DNA of 37,097 nt from an uncultured Clostridia bacterium (GCA_947625725.1 CANQPI010000017.1:1-37097); one strand, 5' to 3'; numbered from the stretch's first letter, positions 8,044-15,920 are shown. Program-made: numbers and translations. The notes: a model not told the origin generated them from the letters alone.

Positions 8044-9150
8044 CTAATTTGCGCCTACGCTTTCCTCGAATTGTTGACGCGTCCACCCGAAATTTTTGTT
8101 TACGTAGGGGTCAACGGATATGTTTCGGGGAAGTTCCGTCGCTTCGAAACAGATATTCCGCAAAGAGGAGGGCAAACCGCCGACATAGCAATCCAACAAC
8201 GTCGTGACGCTACGCGGCACAAACAATTCCCTGACCTGCGGGAGAGCATGAACTGCCACCGCGACCACGCCGTCGGGAATGGCAAAATACTTTTCCGATA
8301 CTTGCGGAGCAAAAAACAGTATCTCGCCGTCCTTGCTGAGCAACATATTGTTCTGTACTTTGAGGTAGGGGTTGTTTTCGTCCAATTCGATCTGCCGCAC
8401 CGTTTGAGATATGACTACCTTGCGCGAAAACGTCGCCGCGCGCTCGTCCAATTTGAGAACGGTTTGCTCCCTGCCCAACGGGTAAAAATCCAGCCTTGTA
8501 CCGTTGTCGGTGTACAACAGACCGTCGTAGGAACTGAAAACTCGGTTGCCTTCGCCGACGTTTACGCTTTGCAAAGAGGGACACTCGTACATGCCGCAAT
8601 TTTGCGGGAAAACTTCCGTTTGACTCGGCAAATCGAACGTGCTACTTTGTCGCGCGGCGGGGAAACAGAGCATTTGCGTCAAATCGGCGGTGTACAACAC
8701 GCCGTCCAAACTGCGCATGTAGGGATTGGCGTTATCCACCTCGATATAACGCAGAAGTTTGAGCGACTCGGGGTCGTCGCGGTTGTACAGATCGAAATCT
8801 CTGAAAGTGGCAGGCAAACTAAGCGTGCCGACGTAACCGTTTGACACAAACACGCCGTATTCCGAAAAGCCCACCACGGTGTATGTTTTGCCGTCGTGTT
8901 GCACCTCGGCGGGGACAACGCAGTCTATTACCGACCCGTCGGGCAAATCGCCCAATTCGAATCCGACAACGCGCACTTCCGTCGTGCCCGTAACGGAGTC
9001 GTGGTCGGGACCGTAGTAGTACTCGTAGCCGATACCGTCCTCGACAAAATCCACAACGCTGTCGGGACAGGCGGCAAGCAACGCGAGCGACGGCACAAAC
9101 ACTATCGCTACAAGCAAGATTACAAGCAAGGCTTTGGTAGTTTTTTTCAC
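8044..9150 (-). CDS. BspA-like leucine-rich-repeat lipoprotein (second paralogue)
   Basis: The 368-residue product starts with a lipoprotein signal peptide: positive MKKTTK, a hydrophobic stretch and LLAAC with Cys28 as the lipidated residue. The remainder resembles the LRR_5/BspA type. It has repeated pieces such as VVGFSEYGVF, SLDGVLYTADLTQMLCFPAAR and SYDGLLYTDNGTRLDFYPLGR, in which 'x-DGxLY...xxxYPxx' recurs at least three times. Such proteins sit on the outer face of the membrane and often bind proteins or host surfaces; the ligand is unknown. The start is GTG at 9150, overlapping the upstream stop as GTGA, with GGGAGG six bases before it. It is a paralogue of its upstream neighbour and is probably translationally coupled to it. 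Confidence 0.85.
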   Translation of the reverse strand: MKKTTKALLVILLVAIVFVPSLALLAACPDSVVDFVEDGIGYEYYYGPDHDSVTGTTEVRVVGFELGDLPDGSVIDCVVPAEVQHDGKTYTVVGFSEYGVFVSNGYVGTLSLPATFRDFDLYNRDDPESLKLLRYIEVDNANPYMRSLDGVLYTADLTQMLCFPAARQSSTFDLPSQTEVFPQNCGMYECPSLQSVNVGEGNRVFSSYDGLLYTDNGTRLDFYPLGREQTVLKLDERAATFSRKVVISQTVRQIELDENNPYLKVQNNMLLSKDGEILFFAPQVSEKYFAIPDGVVAVAVHALPQVRELFVPRSVTTLLDCYVGGLPSSLRNICFEATELPRNISVDPYVNKNFGWTRQQFEESVGAN

Positions 9151-10250
9151 TGTGCGCCTCCCGTCAACTTTGCAAAGACGTCAAATTCGGCGCGAGTGCA
9201 ACCGAATGCGGTCTTTGCGGTAAAATCGCCCGTTTCCGCAAAAGCGGGCAATATGTCGGATTGAAAATACATCGCTTTGATTTCGTAAAGTCCCGCGCCG
9301 TAAATATCCAACATGGCTATTACGCTACTCGGAACGTACAAATATTTTACTCCTTTGAGCGCGTTTTGCGCCACCACCCTGACGCCGTCGGGAATGGCGT
9401 AACAAACTCCGTCGGGAATGGCAAATACCAGATCGTTGCCGTCCGAAGTCAGCAAAGAATTGCTTTCCGTCTTGAAATAGTCGCCCTCCGAATCTACCCG
9501 TTTGAGGTAAACGTTGTTCCAAATTCGGCAATCGGCGGCTAAACCGCGCATTTCGGCAGGGGCGACAAAAGTTTCGTTTTGCCGTTGCGGGGGATACAAT
9601 GCGAGCGTGGCTCCGTCCTTGGAGTACAGCACTCCGTCTTTCGCCTTGTAGTAGGGGTTGGAGTCGGCGACGTTGACCGCGGCGACAAACTCGTTTTGCC
9701 AAAACATGCTGTCGTCGTCCGCCGTCGAGAAGTAATCGGGCAAATTGACGGTCAAGTCCCGCTTGGCGGCAGGGTAACACTCCATTCTCAAACGAAAACT
9801 CTCGTCGTCGTTGCGGTAGTACAACACGCCGTCGTAACTGCGATAGTCGGCGTTGCCGCTTGCCACCGTTATTTCGGAGAGGTTCGGCATCTCCCAAAAC
9901 CGCGTTCGATCCATCCAACGAACGGACGAGGAGATCTCGAACCTGTGTACGGAAGCACAGTCGTTGACAAGGGGTTCGCCGAACTGTCCCACGTAGCGCA
10001 CGGGATAGTTTTTGCCGCGGTAGAGTACGCTTTCGGGTACGGAGTACACGCCGTCGCTACTGTCGGCAAAGGTGATGAGCGTCGCTTCGTTTTCCTTTTG
10101 GGCGATCTCGTATCTGTTGCCGTCTATCGTAGTATAAACATAACCGCTACGCGCCGAAAGTGCGAGCAATACGGGCAAACAACCGCCCAACGCCGCAACG
10201 GAAAATACAAGCAACGTCACGACGGCTGATACAAAGACAAGTTTTTTCAT
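9147..10250 (-). CDS. BspA-like leucine-rich-repeat lipoprotein (first paralogue)
   Basis: The 367-residue product has a lipoprotein signal ending in LGGC (Cys24). It shows the same repeated pattern as the next gene: SYDGVLYYRNDDESFRLRMECYPAAK, then KAKDGVLYSKDGATLALYPPQ, then a C-terminal 'VPSSVIAMLD' segment that parallels VPRSVTTLLD in the paralogue. The two proteins align along their whole length, so they arose by tandem duplication. It starts one base after the dfrA stop codon, with GGAGAG inside the end of dfrA, so the three genes form one operon. The physiological link between folate reduction and surface lipoproteins is not evident. Confidence 0.85.
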   Translation of the reverse strand: MKKLVFVSAVVTLLVFSVAALGGCLPVLLALSARSGYVYTTIDGNRYEIAQKENEATLITFADSSDGVYSVPESVLYRGKNYPVRYVGQFGEPLVNDCASVHRFEISSSVRWMDRTRFWEMPNLSEITVASGNADYRSYDGVLYYRNDDESFRLRMECYPAAKRDLTVNLPDYFSTADDDSMFWQNEFVAAVNVADSNPYYKAKDGVLYSKDGATLALYPPQRQNETFVAPAEMRGLAADCRIWNNVYLKRVDSEGDYFKTESNSLLTSDGNDLVFAIPDGVCYAIPDGVRVVAQNALKGVKYLYVPSSVIAMLDIYGAGLYEIKAMYFQSDILPAFAETGDFTAKTAFGCTRAEFDVFAKLTGGAQ

Positions 10251-10251
10251 G

Positions 10252-10755
10252 CTAACTCTCCTTGCGCGTCAAAGCGCGGTTGACGTATCGGCAAAAACAA
10301 ACGGAGTAACCGTTGTCGTCGGTAGGCTCGCTGCAATAGACCTGTTCCCAATCGGGCAACGCGTCCAAATCGGGAAAAAACAGTTCCGCGCCGCCGTCGG
10401 CATTCACTTTGGTAACAAACGCCTCGTCGCACCTGTCCAGCAACAGTTTGTACACGCTTGCGCCGCCTATCACAAACACGTCGTTCGAATCGACGTCCGC
10501 AAGCGCATTGTCCAACTCCGCAAGAGTTGTTACGCTCTCGGCGTCGGGGTAACGCTTGCCGCTGTCGTCCAAAACAATGTTTACGCGGTCGGGCAGCGCG
10601 CCGTTGGGAAAACTGCGATAAGTGTTTGCACCCATCACTACCGTTTTGTTCAGCGTGGTCGCGCGAAAAAACGCCATGTCCTTTTTCAGTCGAAACAGCA
10701 AGTTTCCGCGTTTGCCTATGCCCCAATTGTTGTCCACCACAACGATAGTTTTCAT
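10252..10755 (-). CDS. dfrA: Dihydrofolate reductase
   Basis: The 167-residue product reduces dihydrofolate to tetrahydrofolate with NADPH in the cytoplasm, regenerating the cofactor oxidised by thymidylate synthase. Visible features are the opening IVVVDNNWGIGKRG (Met20 loop), the catalytic acid at Asp26 in KKDMAFFR, TVVMGANTYRSFP for NADPH and inhibitor contacts, and VFVIGGASVY before the C-terminal strands. Length is typical (about 160-170 aa). AGGTG lies seven bases before the ATG. The gene leads an operon with two lipoproteins; thyA, a common partner, lies upstream behind a repeat-filled gap and has its own promoter. Confidence 0.96.
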   Translation of the reverse strand: MKTIVVVDNNWGIGKRGNLLFRLKKDMAFFRATTLNKTVVMGANTYRSFPNGALPDRVNIVLDDSGKRYPDAESVTTLAELDNALADVDSNDVFVIGGASVYKLLLDRCDEAFVTKVNADGGAELFFPDLDALPDWEQVYCSEPTDDNGYSVCFCRYVNRALTRKES

Positions 10756-10784
10756 TTTGTCACCTTGAAAATAAGTATGTAATT

Positions 10785-10813
10785 ATTTTAGTGCCAAATT
10801 GCACAAATGGCAA
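10785..10813 (-). promoter_or_regulatory. Promoter of the dfrA-lipoprotein operon
   Basis: TTGCCA (10808-10813), a 17-base spacer and TAAAAT (10785-10790) on the minus strand, placing the start of transcription about 22 bases ahead of the ATG. Confidence 0.65.
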
Positions 10814-11020
10814 GAGTTTGATGAGATTTCTACATTTTACAACACTTGCGAAAACACTTTTGTCCCGCAAACGGAAAAATTTTTTCAAAAAAAGTCGGGA
10901 GCGGCGAGCGCAGGGCTGCTACCAACACCGCACTGCGGAAATTGGCTTTACGCACCATGCCCACTCTCAAAAAGGAAGTCATTTCACAGTTATCAATTTT
11001 GTTACGGTACAAGTGTACAA

Positions 11021-11080
11021 ATCAGAGTTCCGACCTTGTTCACACAAGCGCGAGGGCGTCCCCTGCAAAATAATCTGCAA
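11021..11080. repeat. Structured dispersed intergenic repeat, copy 2 (left part only)
   Basis: Sixty bases match 541-600 with about three differences, then similarity stops, so this copy lacks the CCGCACAC...GTGTGCGG hairpin. It is bracketed by GTCATTTC (10978-10985) and GAAATGAC (11110-11117). The flanks between the dfrA promoter and 11165 otherwise show only AT-rich sequence and a small hairpin, TTTACTT/AAGTAAA (11135-11151). I see no gene here. Confidence 0.75.
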
Positions 11081-11165
11081 CAAAATGAGTACCCAGCAAG
11101 GTAGTAAAGAAATGACATATAATACAATTGTCAATTTACTTTGTAAGTAAAATTTCAATTAAAGA

Positions 11166-11531
11166 GGGATTTGAGTGAGCGCAGGGCGTGTGGACACAAC
11201 GCACAAGTGGGCATAACTCAAATCCCGCCTGCAATCGGCGACCTGCGCGGCGATTGCAGCCCTTGCGGGGGTTGGCGGGGTTGCGACTCCCCGCCGAAAC
11301 TTCGGCGCAACTCGGCTTGGGTTAGCACCAACTACACTGTCGTGCAGTCGGTACCGCTAACAGTCGGTTGCGCCTCCTCCCACGCAATGACACTCGCATT
11401 GCGTGGGAACCCGAAAATGAAGGCGCGTGTAGCGACTTCCTTAGCAGTCCGACCAAGTCGGCGCGCTTGCGCCCCGTAGGGGTCGGTTGCGCGGAGCGTT
11501 AGTCAACCGTACCGACTTGCGCTTGGTCGGT
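11166..11531. repeat. Compound hairpin-rich intergenic element downstream of thyA
   Basis: This non-coding block is a chain of inverted repeats. GGGATTTGAGT/ACTCAAATCCC (11166-11176/11216-11226). CTGCAATCG/CGATTGCAG (11229-11237/11251-11259). GGCGGGG/CCCCGCC (11274-11280/11289-11295). GCCGAA/TTCGGC (11293-11298/11301-11306). A perfect 12-bp stem TCCCACGCAATG/CATTGCGTGGGA (11378-11389/11397-11408). CCGAC/GTCGG (11449-11453/11457-11461). ACCGAC/GTCGGT (11511-11516/11526-11531). Its first part shares GAGTGAGCGCAGGGCGTGTG and CTTGCGGGGGTTGGCGGGGT with the 212-bp units at the left edge, with about 50 extra bases between them. It starts right after the thyA stop codon. No ORF looks real. Confidence 0.75.
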
Positions 11532-11532
11532 A

Positions 11533-12363
11533 TTATATAGCCACTTCGAACTTTTCATTGAAAGGCTCGAACTCGTAGCCCTCCAATGCAAAGTCGTCCA
11601 ATGTAAATTTGTAGAAATCGGTAATATCTTTGTTGATGACGAACTTGGGCGCGGGGTGTTGAACGCCTGCTATCAAACGGCGCACCGCGTCCTCGTGTCT
11701 GTCGTAGACGTGCGCGTCGGCTATGACATGCACAAGTTCGCCGACGTCAAGACCGCTTACCTGCGCCAACATGTGTACAAGCACCGCGTACTGCACCACG
11801 TTCCAATTGTTGGCAACCGCCATGTCGTTGGAACGTTGATTGAGTATCGCGTTGAGTTTGTTACCCGTTACGTTGAACGTTACCGAATAGGCGCACGGAT
11901 ACAGGTGCATTGCGTGCAAATCGGAGTGTACATAGATATTTGTTATTATACGACGGGACAACGGGTTGTGTTTGAGGTCGTAGAGAACTCGATCCACTTG
12001 GTCGAACTCGCCCTCGGGGTAAAAACTCTTGACTCCCAACTGATAGCCGTATGCCTTGCCGATACTGCCCGTTTCGTCCGCCCAACTGTCCCAGATGCGA
12101 CTGTGCAGATCGTGAACGTTGTCGGATTTCTTTTGCCAGATCCACAGCAACTCGTCCACAGCCGACTTGAACGCCGTGCGCCTGAGAGTGATGACGGGAA
12201 ACTCCTCCGACAGATCGTAGCGATTGACTATACAAAAGCGTTTGCGCGTGTAGGCGGGAGTGCCGTCCGCCCAATGAGGGCGCACGTTCGTCCCCACGTC
12301 CGTTACGTCCGAACTGAGAATATCTTCGATGTTTTTGACAAAAATCACATCCGCTTTACTCAT
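11533..12363 (-). CDS. thyA: Thymidylate synthase (ThyA family)
   Basis: The 276-residue product methylates dUMP to dTMP using methylene-tetrahydrofolate, producing dihydrofolate for DfrA. The active-site cysteine is Cys157 in LYPCAYS. RRII (137-140) fits the phosphate-binding arginines, and NQRSNDMAVANNWNVVQYA covers the dUMP-binding region. That last segment reads ANNWN where most ThyA proteins have LGxPFN, and PCAY where PCHx is usual. This points to a divergent subfamily but leaves the key residues Cys, Arg-Ser and Asn in place. The ATG at 12363 was chosen for GGAG eight bases upstream; the ATG 33 bases earlier lies between the promoter and that site. The stop codon touches a hairpin with no T-tract. 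Confidence 0.95.
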   Translation of the reverse strand: MSKADVIFVKNIEDILSSDVTDVGTNVRPHWADGTPAYTRKRFCIVNRYDLSEEFPVITLRRTAFKSAVDELLWIWQKKSDNVHDLHSRIWDSWADETGSIGKAYGYQLGVKSFYPEGEFDQVDRVLYDLKHNPLSRRIITNIYVHSDLHAMHLYPCAYSVTFNVTGNKLNAILNQRSNDMAVANNWNVVQYAVLVHMLAQVSGLDVGELVHVIADAHVYDRHEDAVRRLIAGVQHPAPKFVINKDITDFYKFTLDDFALEGYEFEPFNEKFEVAI

Positions 12364-12386
12364 ACCAACATCTCCGTAATGCAAAT

Positions 12387-12434
12387 ATTTTAGCAAAAGC
12401 GGCTGTCCCCGTCAAACAAAAAGTTTGATCAAAC
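12387..12434 (-). promoter_or_regulatory. Promoter of thyA with an upstream palindrome
   Basis: TTGACG (12410-12415), a 17-base spacer and TAAAAT (12387-12392) on the minus strand. A perfect 12-bp palindrome GTTTGATCAAAC (12423-12434) lies just upstream of the -35 box and could be a regulator site. The rest of the gap up to 12533 is AT-rich with nothing recognisable. Confidence 0.7.
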
Positions 12435-12533
12435 CCAATAAAAAAATTTAACGAAATTTGTCCCTTTTTGCCGCAGTTGTCCTTTCGCGCGGCGACAACG
12501 GGTCGTTTGTTTGGAAAAAATTCCCTTTTGCGC

Positions 12534-12571
12534 AAAAAAAACGCACCCCATATCGCAAAAATGAGGCGTTT
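12534..12571 (-). terminator. Terminator of the trxB-glmM operon
   Basis: On the minus strand AAACGC (12571-12566) pairs with GCGTTT (12544-12539), extended with a bulge, and the T-run continues to eight (12541-12534). It lies about 90 bases past the glmM stop codon. The loop holds GCGATATGGGG, close to the ATATGGGG arm seen in the clpC and MATE terminators. Confidence 0.75.
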
Positions 12572-12662
12572 ATCGGTTCGTGCGGCAGGTCGTAGCCGTT
12601 TTTTCCGTCGGGCAATCACGGGCGCAAATCGTGTTTGCCCGAAGTTGCGCCGAAACGACCGT

Positions 12663-13967
12663 CTACTTTGTATCGAATTGGGCGAACGTTGCGACGACCG
12701 CGCTCATCGCTTCCGTCGCGCGATCCCCTTCCAAGTACGCTCGGACGGAGTTTTCCGTACCGCTCTTGCGAAGCACTATTCTGCACTCGGGATAAAGCGC
12801 GGTTATGCGATCGGCGGTGGTCGCAAGACTGCGATCCGTGGCGAGTCTGCTGTTGGCGTGAGTGATGGGTATGCTCGCGCTGGCATAGGGGCGATCGACG
12901 CACTCGGCGGTATAACGCAACAAACTGCCCTTTTCCGCAAAGATCCGACACAGCACCAATGCGTTGAGCAAGGCGTCGCTGCTGGTGGCATAGTCGCACA
13001 ACAAGTAATGACCGCTGTCCTCTCCGCCGAAATTCAGTCCATGCTCCACCATTTTGTTGAAAACGTTTGTATCGCCCACCGCCGAACGGACCAAAGAAAT
13101 GCCTTTCTTGGCAAGCGCATGCTCCACTCCGCCGTTAGTCAGCACCGTGCCGCAAACGGTGTTTTTGAAAAGTTTGCCGTTTTCTTTCAAATACTTTGCA
13201 AAGGCGAAAAACACTCTGTTGTTGGGCACTTGCTCGCTTCCCTCGAAAACCGCAAGCCGATCGGCGTCGCCGTCAAAAGAAAATCCCAAAACGCAACCGT
13301 TTTCGCGCATTTTTTCCGCGAGAAATCGGGGATGAGTGGCTCCGCAATCCACATTTATCTGCTCGCCGACGTTTTGACTGCAATAAGGAACGACGTCTGC
13401 GCCCGCCTTGGCAAACAGCATGGGCGCAACGCGGTAACTTGCGCCGTAACAGCAGTCCAGCGCGATCTTGACAAAGGGCAAGCGAACGTTTGCCGCTTTG
13501 AGTATGTCGTCGCAGTAGATATTTTCAATATCGTAAAACACCGGCTCGTAAATTTTGCTTTGCTCGGCGCGTTCGTTTTTGAGTCCGTCCATCATGCGCG
13601 ATACGGCGATTTGCTTGGAAGGACACAGTTTGACGCCGTAGCGATCGAAAACTTTGAGTCCGTTATCCGACGGCGGATTGTGACTTGCCGTAATCATAAC
13701 GCCGTAGTCGCCGCCTAGTTTGCGCACAAAGTGTCCCACGGCGTTGGTGGGCAACACGCCCAAATTGATGACGTTGCCGCCGCCCGAATACACTCCCTGC
13801 GCCAACTCCGTAAACAAAGCGTCCCCCGACAACCGCGTGTCGCGGGCAATGACGATAATGGGACATTCGCCCAACAGCGCGAGGCTCTTGCCCAACAAAA
13901 AGGCAGTACAATCTTTGAGGGTACTGCCATACGTTCCGCGTATTCCGTCCGTACCAAAGAAATTCAT
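12663..13967 (-). CDS. glmM: Phosphoglucosamine mutase
   Basis: The 434-residue product converts glucosamine-6-phosphate to glucosamine-1-phosphate, feeding UDP-GlcNAc for peptidoglycan. It opens with FGTDGIRG, has the catalytic phosphoserine in ITASHNPPSDNG, the Mg2+ loop DGDADR, a GGEDSGH sugar-binding loop and the C-terminal phosphate loop RKSGTENSVR. GEDSGH and SGTENS replace the more usual GEQSGH and SGTEPL, a modest divergence. Length is slightly shorter than the usual 445-450. GGAGAG stands before the ATG. It follows trxB by 52 bases and is probably cotranscribed with it. Confidence 0.95.
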   Translation of the reverse strand: MNFFGTDGIRGTYGSTLKDCTAFLLGKSLALLGECPIIVIARDTRLSGDALFTELAQGVYSGGGNVINLGVLPTNAVGHFVRKLGGDYGVMITASHNPPSDNGLKVFDRYGVKLCPSKQIAVSRMMDGLKNERAEQSKIYEPVFYDIENIYCDDILKAANVRLPFVKIALDCCYGASYRVAPMLFAKAGADVVPYCSQNVGEQINVDCGATHPRFLAEKMRENGCVLGFSFDGDADRLAVFEGSEQVPNNRVFFAFAKYLKENGKLFKNTVCGTVLTNGGVEHALAKKGISLVRSAVGDTNVFNKMVEHGLNFGGEDSGHYLLCDYATSSDALLNALVLCRIFAEKGSLLRYTAECVDRPYASASIPITHANSRLATDRSLATTADRITALYPECRIVLRKSGTENSVRAYLEGDRATEAMSAVVATFAQFDTK

Positions 13968-14019
13968 ATCGCTACTCTCCGAAAATAGTATTTGTGTTTT
14001 TCTTTGGTATTATTATTGT

Positions 14020-14922
14020 TCAGCGATTTACCGTCGCCGAATATGCCGCGGCAAAAGATCCCGCTTTTGCGCCGTCGGCGCACGCCGTGACTATCTGTTT
14101 GAGGCTGCCGTCGGTTACGTCGCCCGCCGCAAACAAGCCCTTGACGGTGGTTTCGCACCTGCCGTCCACGACGAGATAACCGCGAGATTTTGCCAAACCG
14201 TCAATGTGAACAAAATCCGAAACGGGCGCGGCTCCCGTCGCCACGAAAAGCGCAGATACGTTCAACGTCTGCGTTGCGCCGTTGCCGAACGTCTTGATCG
14301 CGGAAACTTGTTCGTCGCCCAAAATTTCCGAAACGGTGTGCTTGTACATAACGTTTACGTTGGGACGGGCAAACAATTCCTCAATGGCTTTGCTGTCGGC
14401 GGAAAGTTCCGCTTCGGGCGAAACGAGAAAAACGGCGGCGCAAAGATCCGCAAGATAAGTCGCCTCGCTGACGGCGGCGCGCCCGCTCCCTACGACCGCT
14501 ACCGCTTGACCGCGGAAAAACGCTCCGTCGCAGGTGGCGCAGTAACTCACTCCGTGCCCGACGAATTTGTCCTCTATCCCGAGTTTGTTGTGGCTTGTTC
14601 CCGTTGCGACCACCGCCGCAGGAAACTCGTACCGCCCCTTGTCGGTAATAATTGTGAACCCCATGTCGCTTTTTTGCAGGGATACGACGCGTTGGCGCAC
14701 CGTTTTGAGCCCGAGGGCCTTGGCTTGCGAACTCATGTCGCTTGCCAACTTCCAGCCCTCCACCGACGAATATGACGGATAGTTTTCGATTTTGTCTATA
14801 TTTGCGACCATTCCGCCCAAGCCGAATTGTTCAAACAGCGTTACTTCCGCGCCGCTGCGCAGGGCATAGATCGCCGCGGACAAGCCTGCCGCTCCGCCGC
14901 CGATAATTGCGATTTTTTTCAT
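14020..14922 (-). CDS. trxB: Thioredoxin reductase-like flavoprotein
   Basis: The 300-residue product has an FAD-binding GGGAAG (8-13), the redox-active pair Cys128-Ala-Thr-Cys131 and the C-terminal FAD motif GLFAAGDVTDG. It should reduce thioredoxin (or a similar thiol protein) in the cytoplasm. The nucleotide-binding half is odd. Where NADPH-dependent enzymes have GGGDSAxEEA and HRRxxxR, this one reads GSGRAAVSEA and VSPEAEL, so the arginines that hold the 2'-phosphate are missing. Loss of these motifs is known from ferredoxin-dependent flavin thioredoxin reductases and NADH-type enzymes of anaerobes. AAGGAG precedes the ATG. It is first in an operon with glmM. Confidence 0.9.
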   Translation of the reverse strand: MKKIAIIGGGAAGLSAAIYALRSGAEVTLFEQFGLGGMVANIDKIENYPSYSSVEGWKLASDMSSQAKALGLKTVRQRVVSLQKSDMGFTIITDKGRYEFPAAVVATGTSHNKLGIEDKFVGHGVSYCATCDGAFFRGQAVAVVGSGRAAVSEATYLADLCAAVFLVSPEAELSADSKAIEELFARPNVNVMYKHTVSEILGDEQVSAIKTFGNGATQTLNVSALFVATGAAPVSDFVHIDGLAKSRGYLVVDGRCETTVKGLFAAGDVTDGSLKQIVTACADGAKAGSFAAAYSATVNR

Positions 14923-14948
14923 ACTTCTCCTTGGTATCGATTTATTTT

Positions 14949-14977
14949 AGCATACGCACAGGGCGCATTTTGCACAA
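14949..14977 (-). promoter_or_regulatory. Candidate promoter of trxB-glmM
   Basis: TTGTGC (14972-14977), a 17-base spacer and TATGCT (14949-14954) on the minus strand. TAAAAT just downstream is an alternative -10 but lacks a matching -35. Confidence 0.45.
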
Positions 14978-15025
14978 AGATGTCGCTTTTGCATTTGTAA
15001 TGACAAATTTGCCTTGCCGCCGTTG

Positions 15026-15739
15026 TCACCACAACAACTTGTCGGGAACAAAGTTGCCGTAACGGAGCAAACGCCTGTTGATAAAGCAGATCAACTCCCA
15101 CACGCCCCACAACAACGCCAACAAAATGATGTACCACAACACGTACCACCACCAGGTGAGCGGCAAATTCGGAAAAAGTTCGTTTTTGAGTACAGTTCCC
15201 TCGATCATGCCCACCAAAAAATCGTTTACGCCGCCGAGGTGGAAAACATACTTGCTCAACTCGGTAAACGCAACGGTGACGGCTACTACCCCGCCGACAA
15301 TGCCAATGTCGTACTTTTTGATCTCAAACCGACCGAGCATCAACATAGAGCCTACGACAAGTATGTCGTGCGTTAAAAAGCCGGACATGTAATTTATGCC
15401 GAACGGACCCATGTGGGTGAGCAATTCCGGTCGAAGCAAAAATCCCGATACATACATGCCGCCCGCCAACATAGAAAAGAATGCGGAAACGGCTTTGAGC
15501 GGACGCCACGGCACCGCCACTCCCAATACAAACAGCCAAAACGCCATGGTGGAAAACGCTATGTTGAATTGCCCTTTCGCCATGTCGGCAATTTGTATTG
15601 CCAGGACATACGCCGCCAATATCCACAACACAATGCGCGACGCCCACTTGCGCTTGACAAGAAACAACACCGCAAACACCTGCATTGCAAGTATCAACAA
15701 CGTCAAAAAGCCTATGTACCAATAATCTTTGCTGAACAT
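15026..15739 (-). CDS. Seven-helix integral membrane protein, possibly YwaF/TMEM164-like
   Basis: The 237-residue product consists of about seven membrane-spanning segments, beginning WYIGFLTLLILAMQVFAVLF, with short polar loops and a Trp-rich final helix (LTWWWYVLWYIILL). The layout and the pair of helices around SGFLLRPELL...MSGFLTHDILVVG recall the YwaF/TMEM164-like family (TIGR02206), whose role in bacteria is unknown. That assignment is tentative. The ATG at 15739 is preceded by GGAGGGAGC and is preferred to an ATG six codons earlier. It has its own promoter (15786-15814). No function is proposed. Confidence 0.75.
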   Translation of the reverse strand: MFSKDYWYIGFLTLLILAMQVFAVLFLVKRKWASRIVLWILAAYVLAIQIADMAKGQFNIAFSTMAFWLFVLGVAVPWRPLKAVSAFFSMLAGGMYVSGFLLRPELLTHMGPFGINYMSGFLTHDILVVGSMLMLGRFEIKKYDIGIVGGVVAVTVAFTELSKYVFHLGGVNDFLVGMIEGTVLKNELFPNLPLTWWWYVLWYIILLALLWGVWELICFINRRLLRYGNFVPDKLLW

Positions 15740-15762
15740 GCTCCCTCCGCAAGCCATCTATC

Positions 15763-15814
15763 GGGCAACTTGCCCTACTTGATATTTTATACTATAATTA
15801 CCGTCAATAGTCAA
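15763..15814 (-). promoter_or_regulatory. Promoter and operator-like palindrome before the seven-helix protein
   Basis: TTGACT (15809-15814), a 17-base spacer and TATAAA (15786-15791) on the minus strand. Between promoter and gene lies the odd-length palindrome GGGCAACTTGCCC (15763-15775), whose single-base loop argues for a protein-binding operator, not an RNA hairpin. Confidence 0.6.
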
Positions 15815-15920
15815 CTTTATAAAGGACAATTTGTTCGCCGTCGGACAAAATAACGACAAATTGCGGCAACGTTAATGCCGTTTGGCGGCGGTTGCGCGGA
15901 GCATGATTTCAAAAATGCCT

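Noticed and set aside
10978-11117. MITE with GTCATTTC/GAAATGAC terminal inverted repeats
   Set aside because: The matching ends are only 8 bp, no target duplication is visible, and homology to the other copies covers only the middle part.
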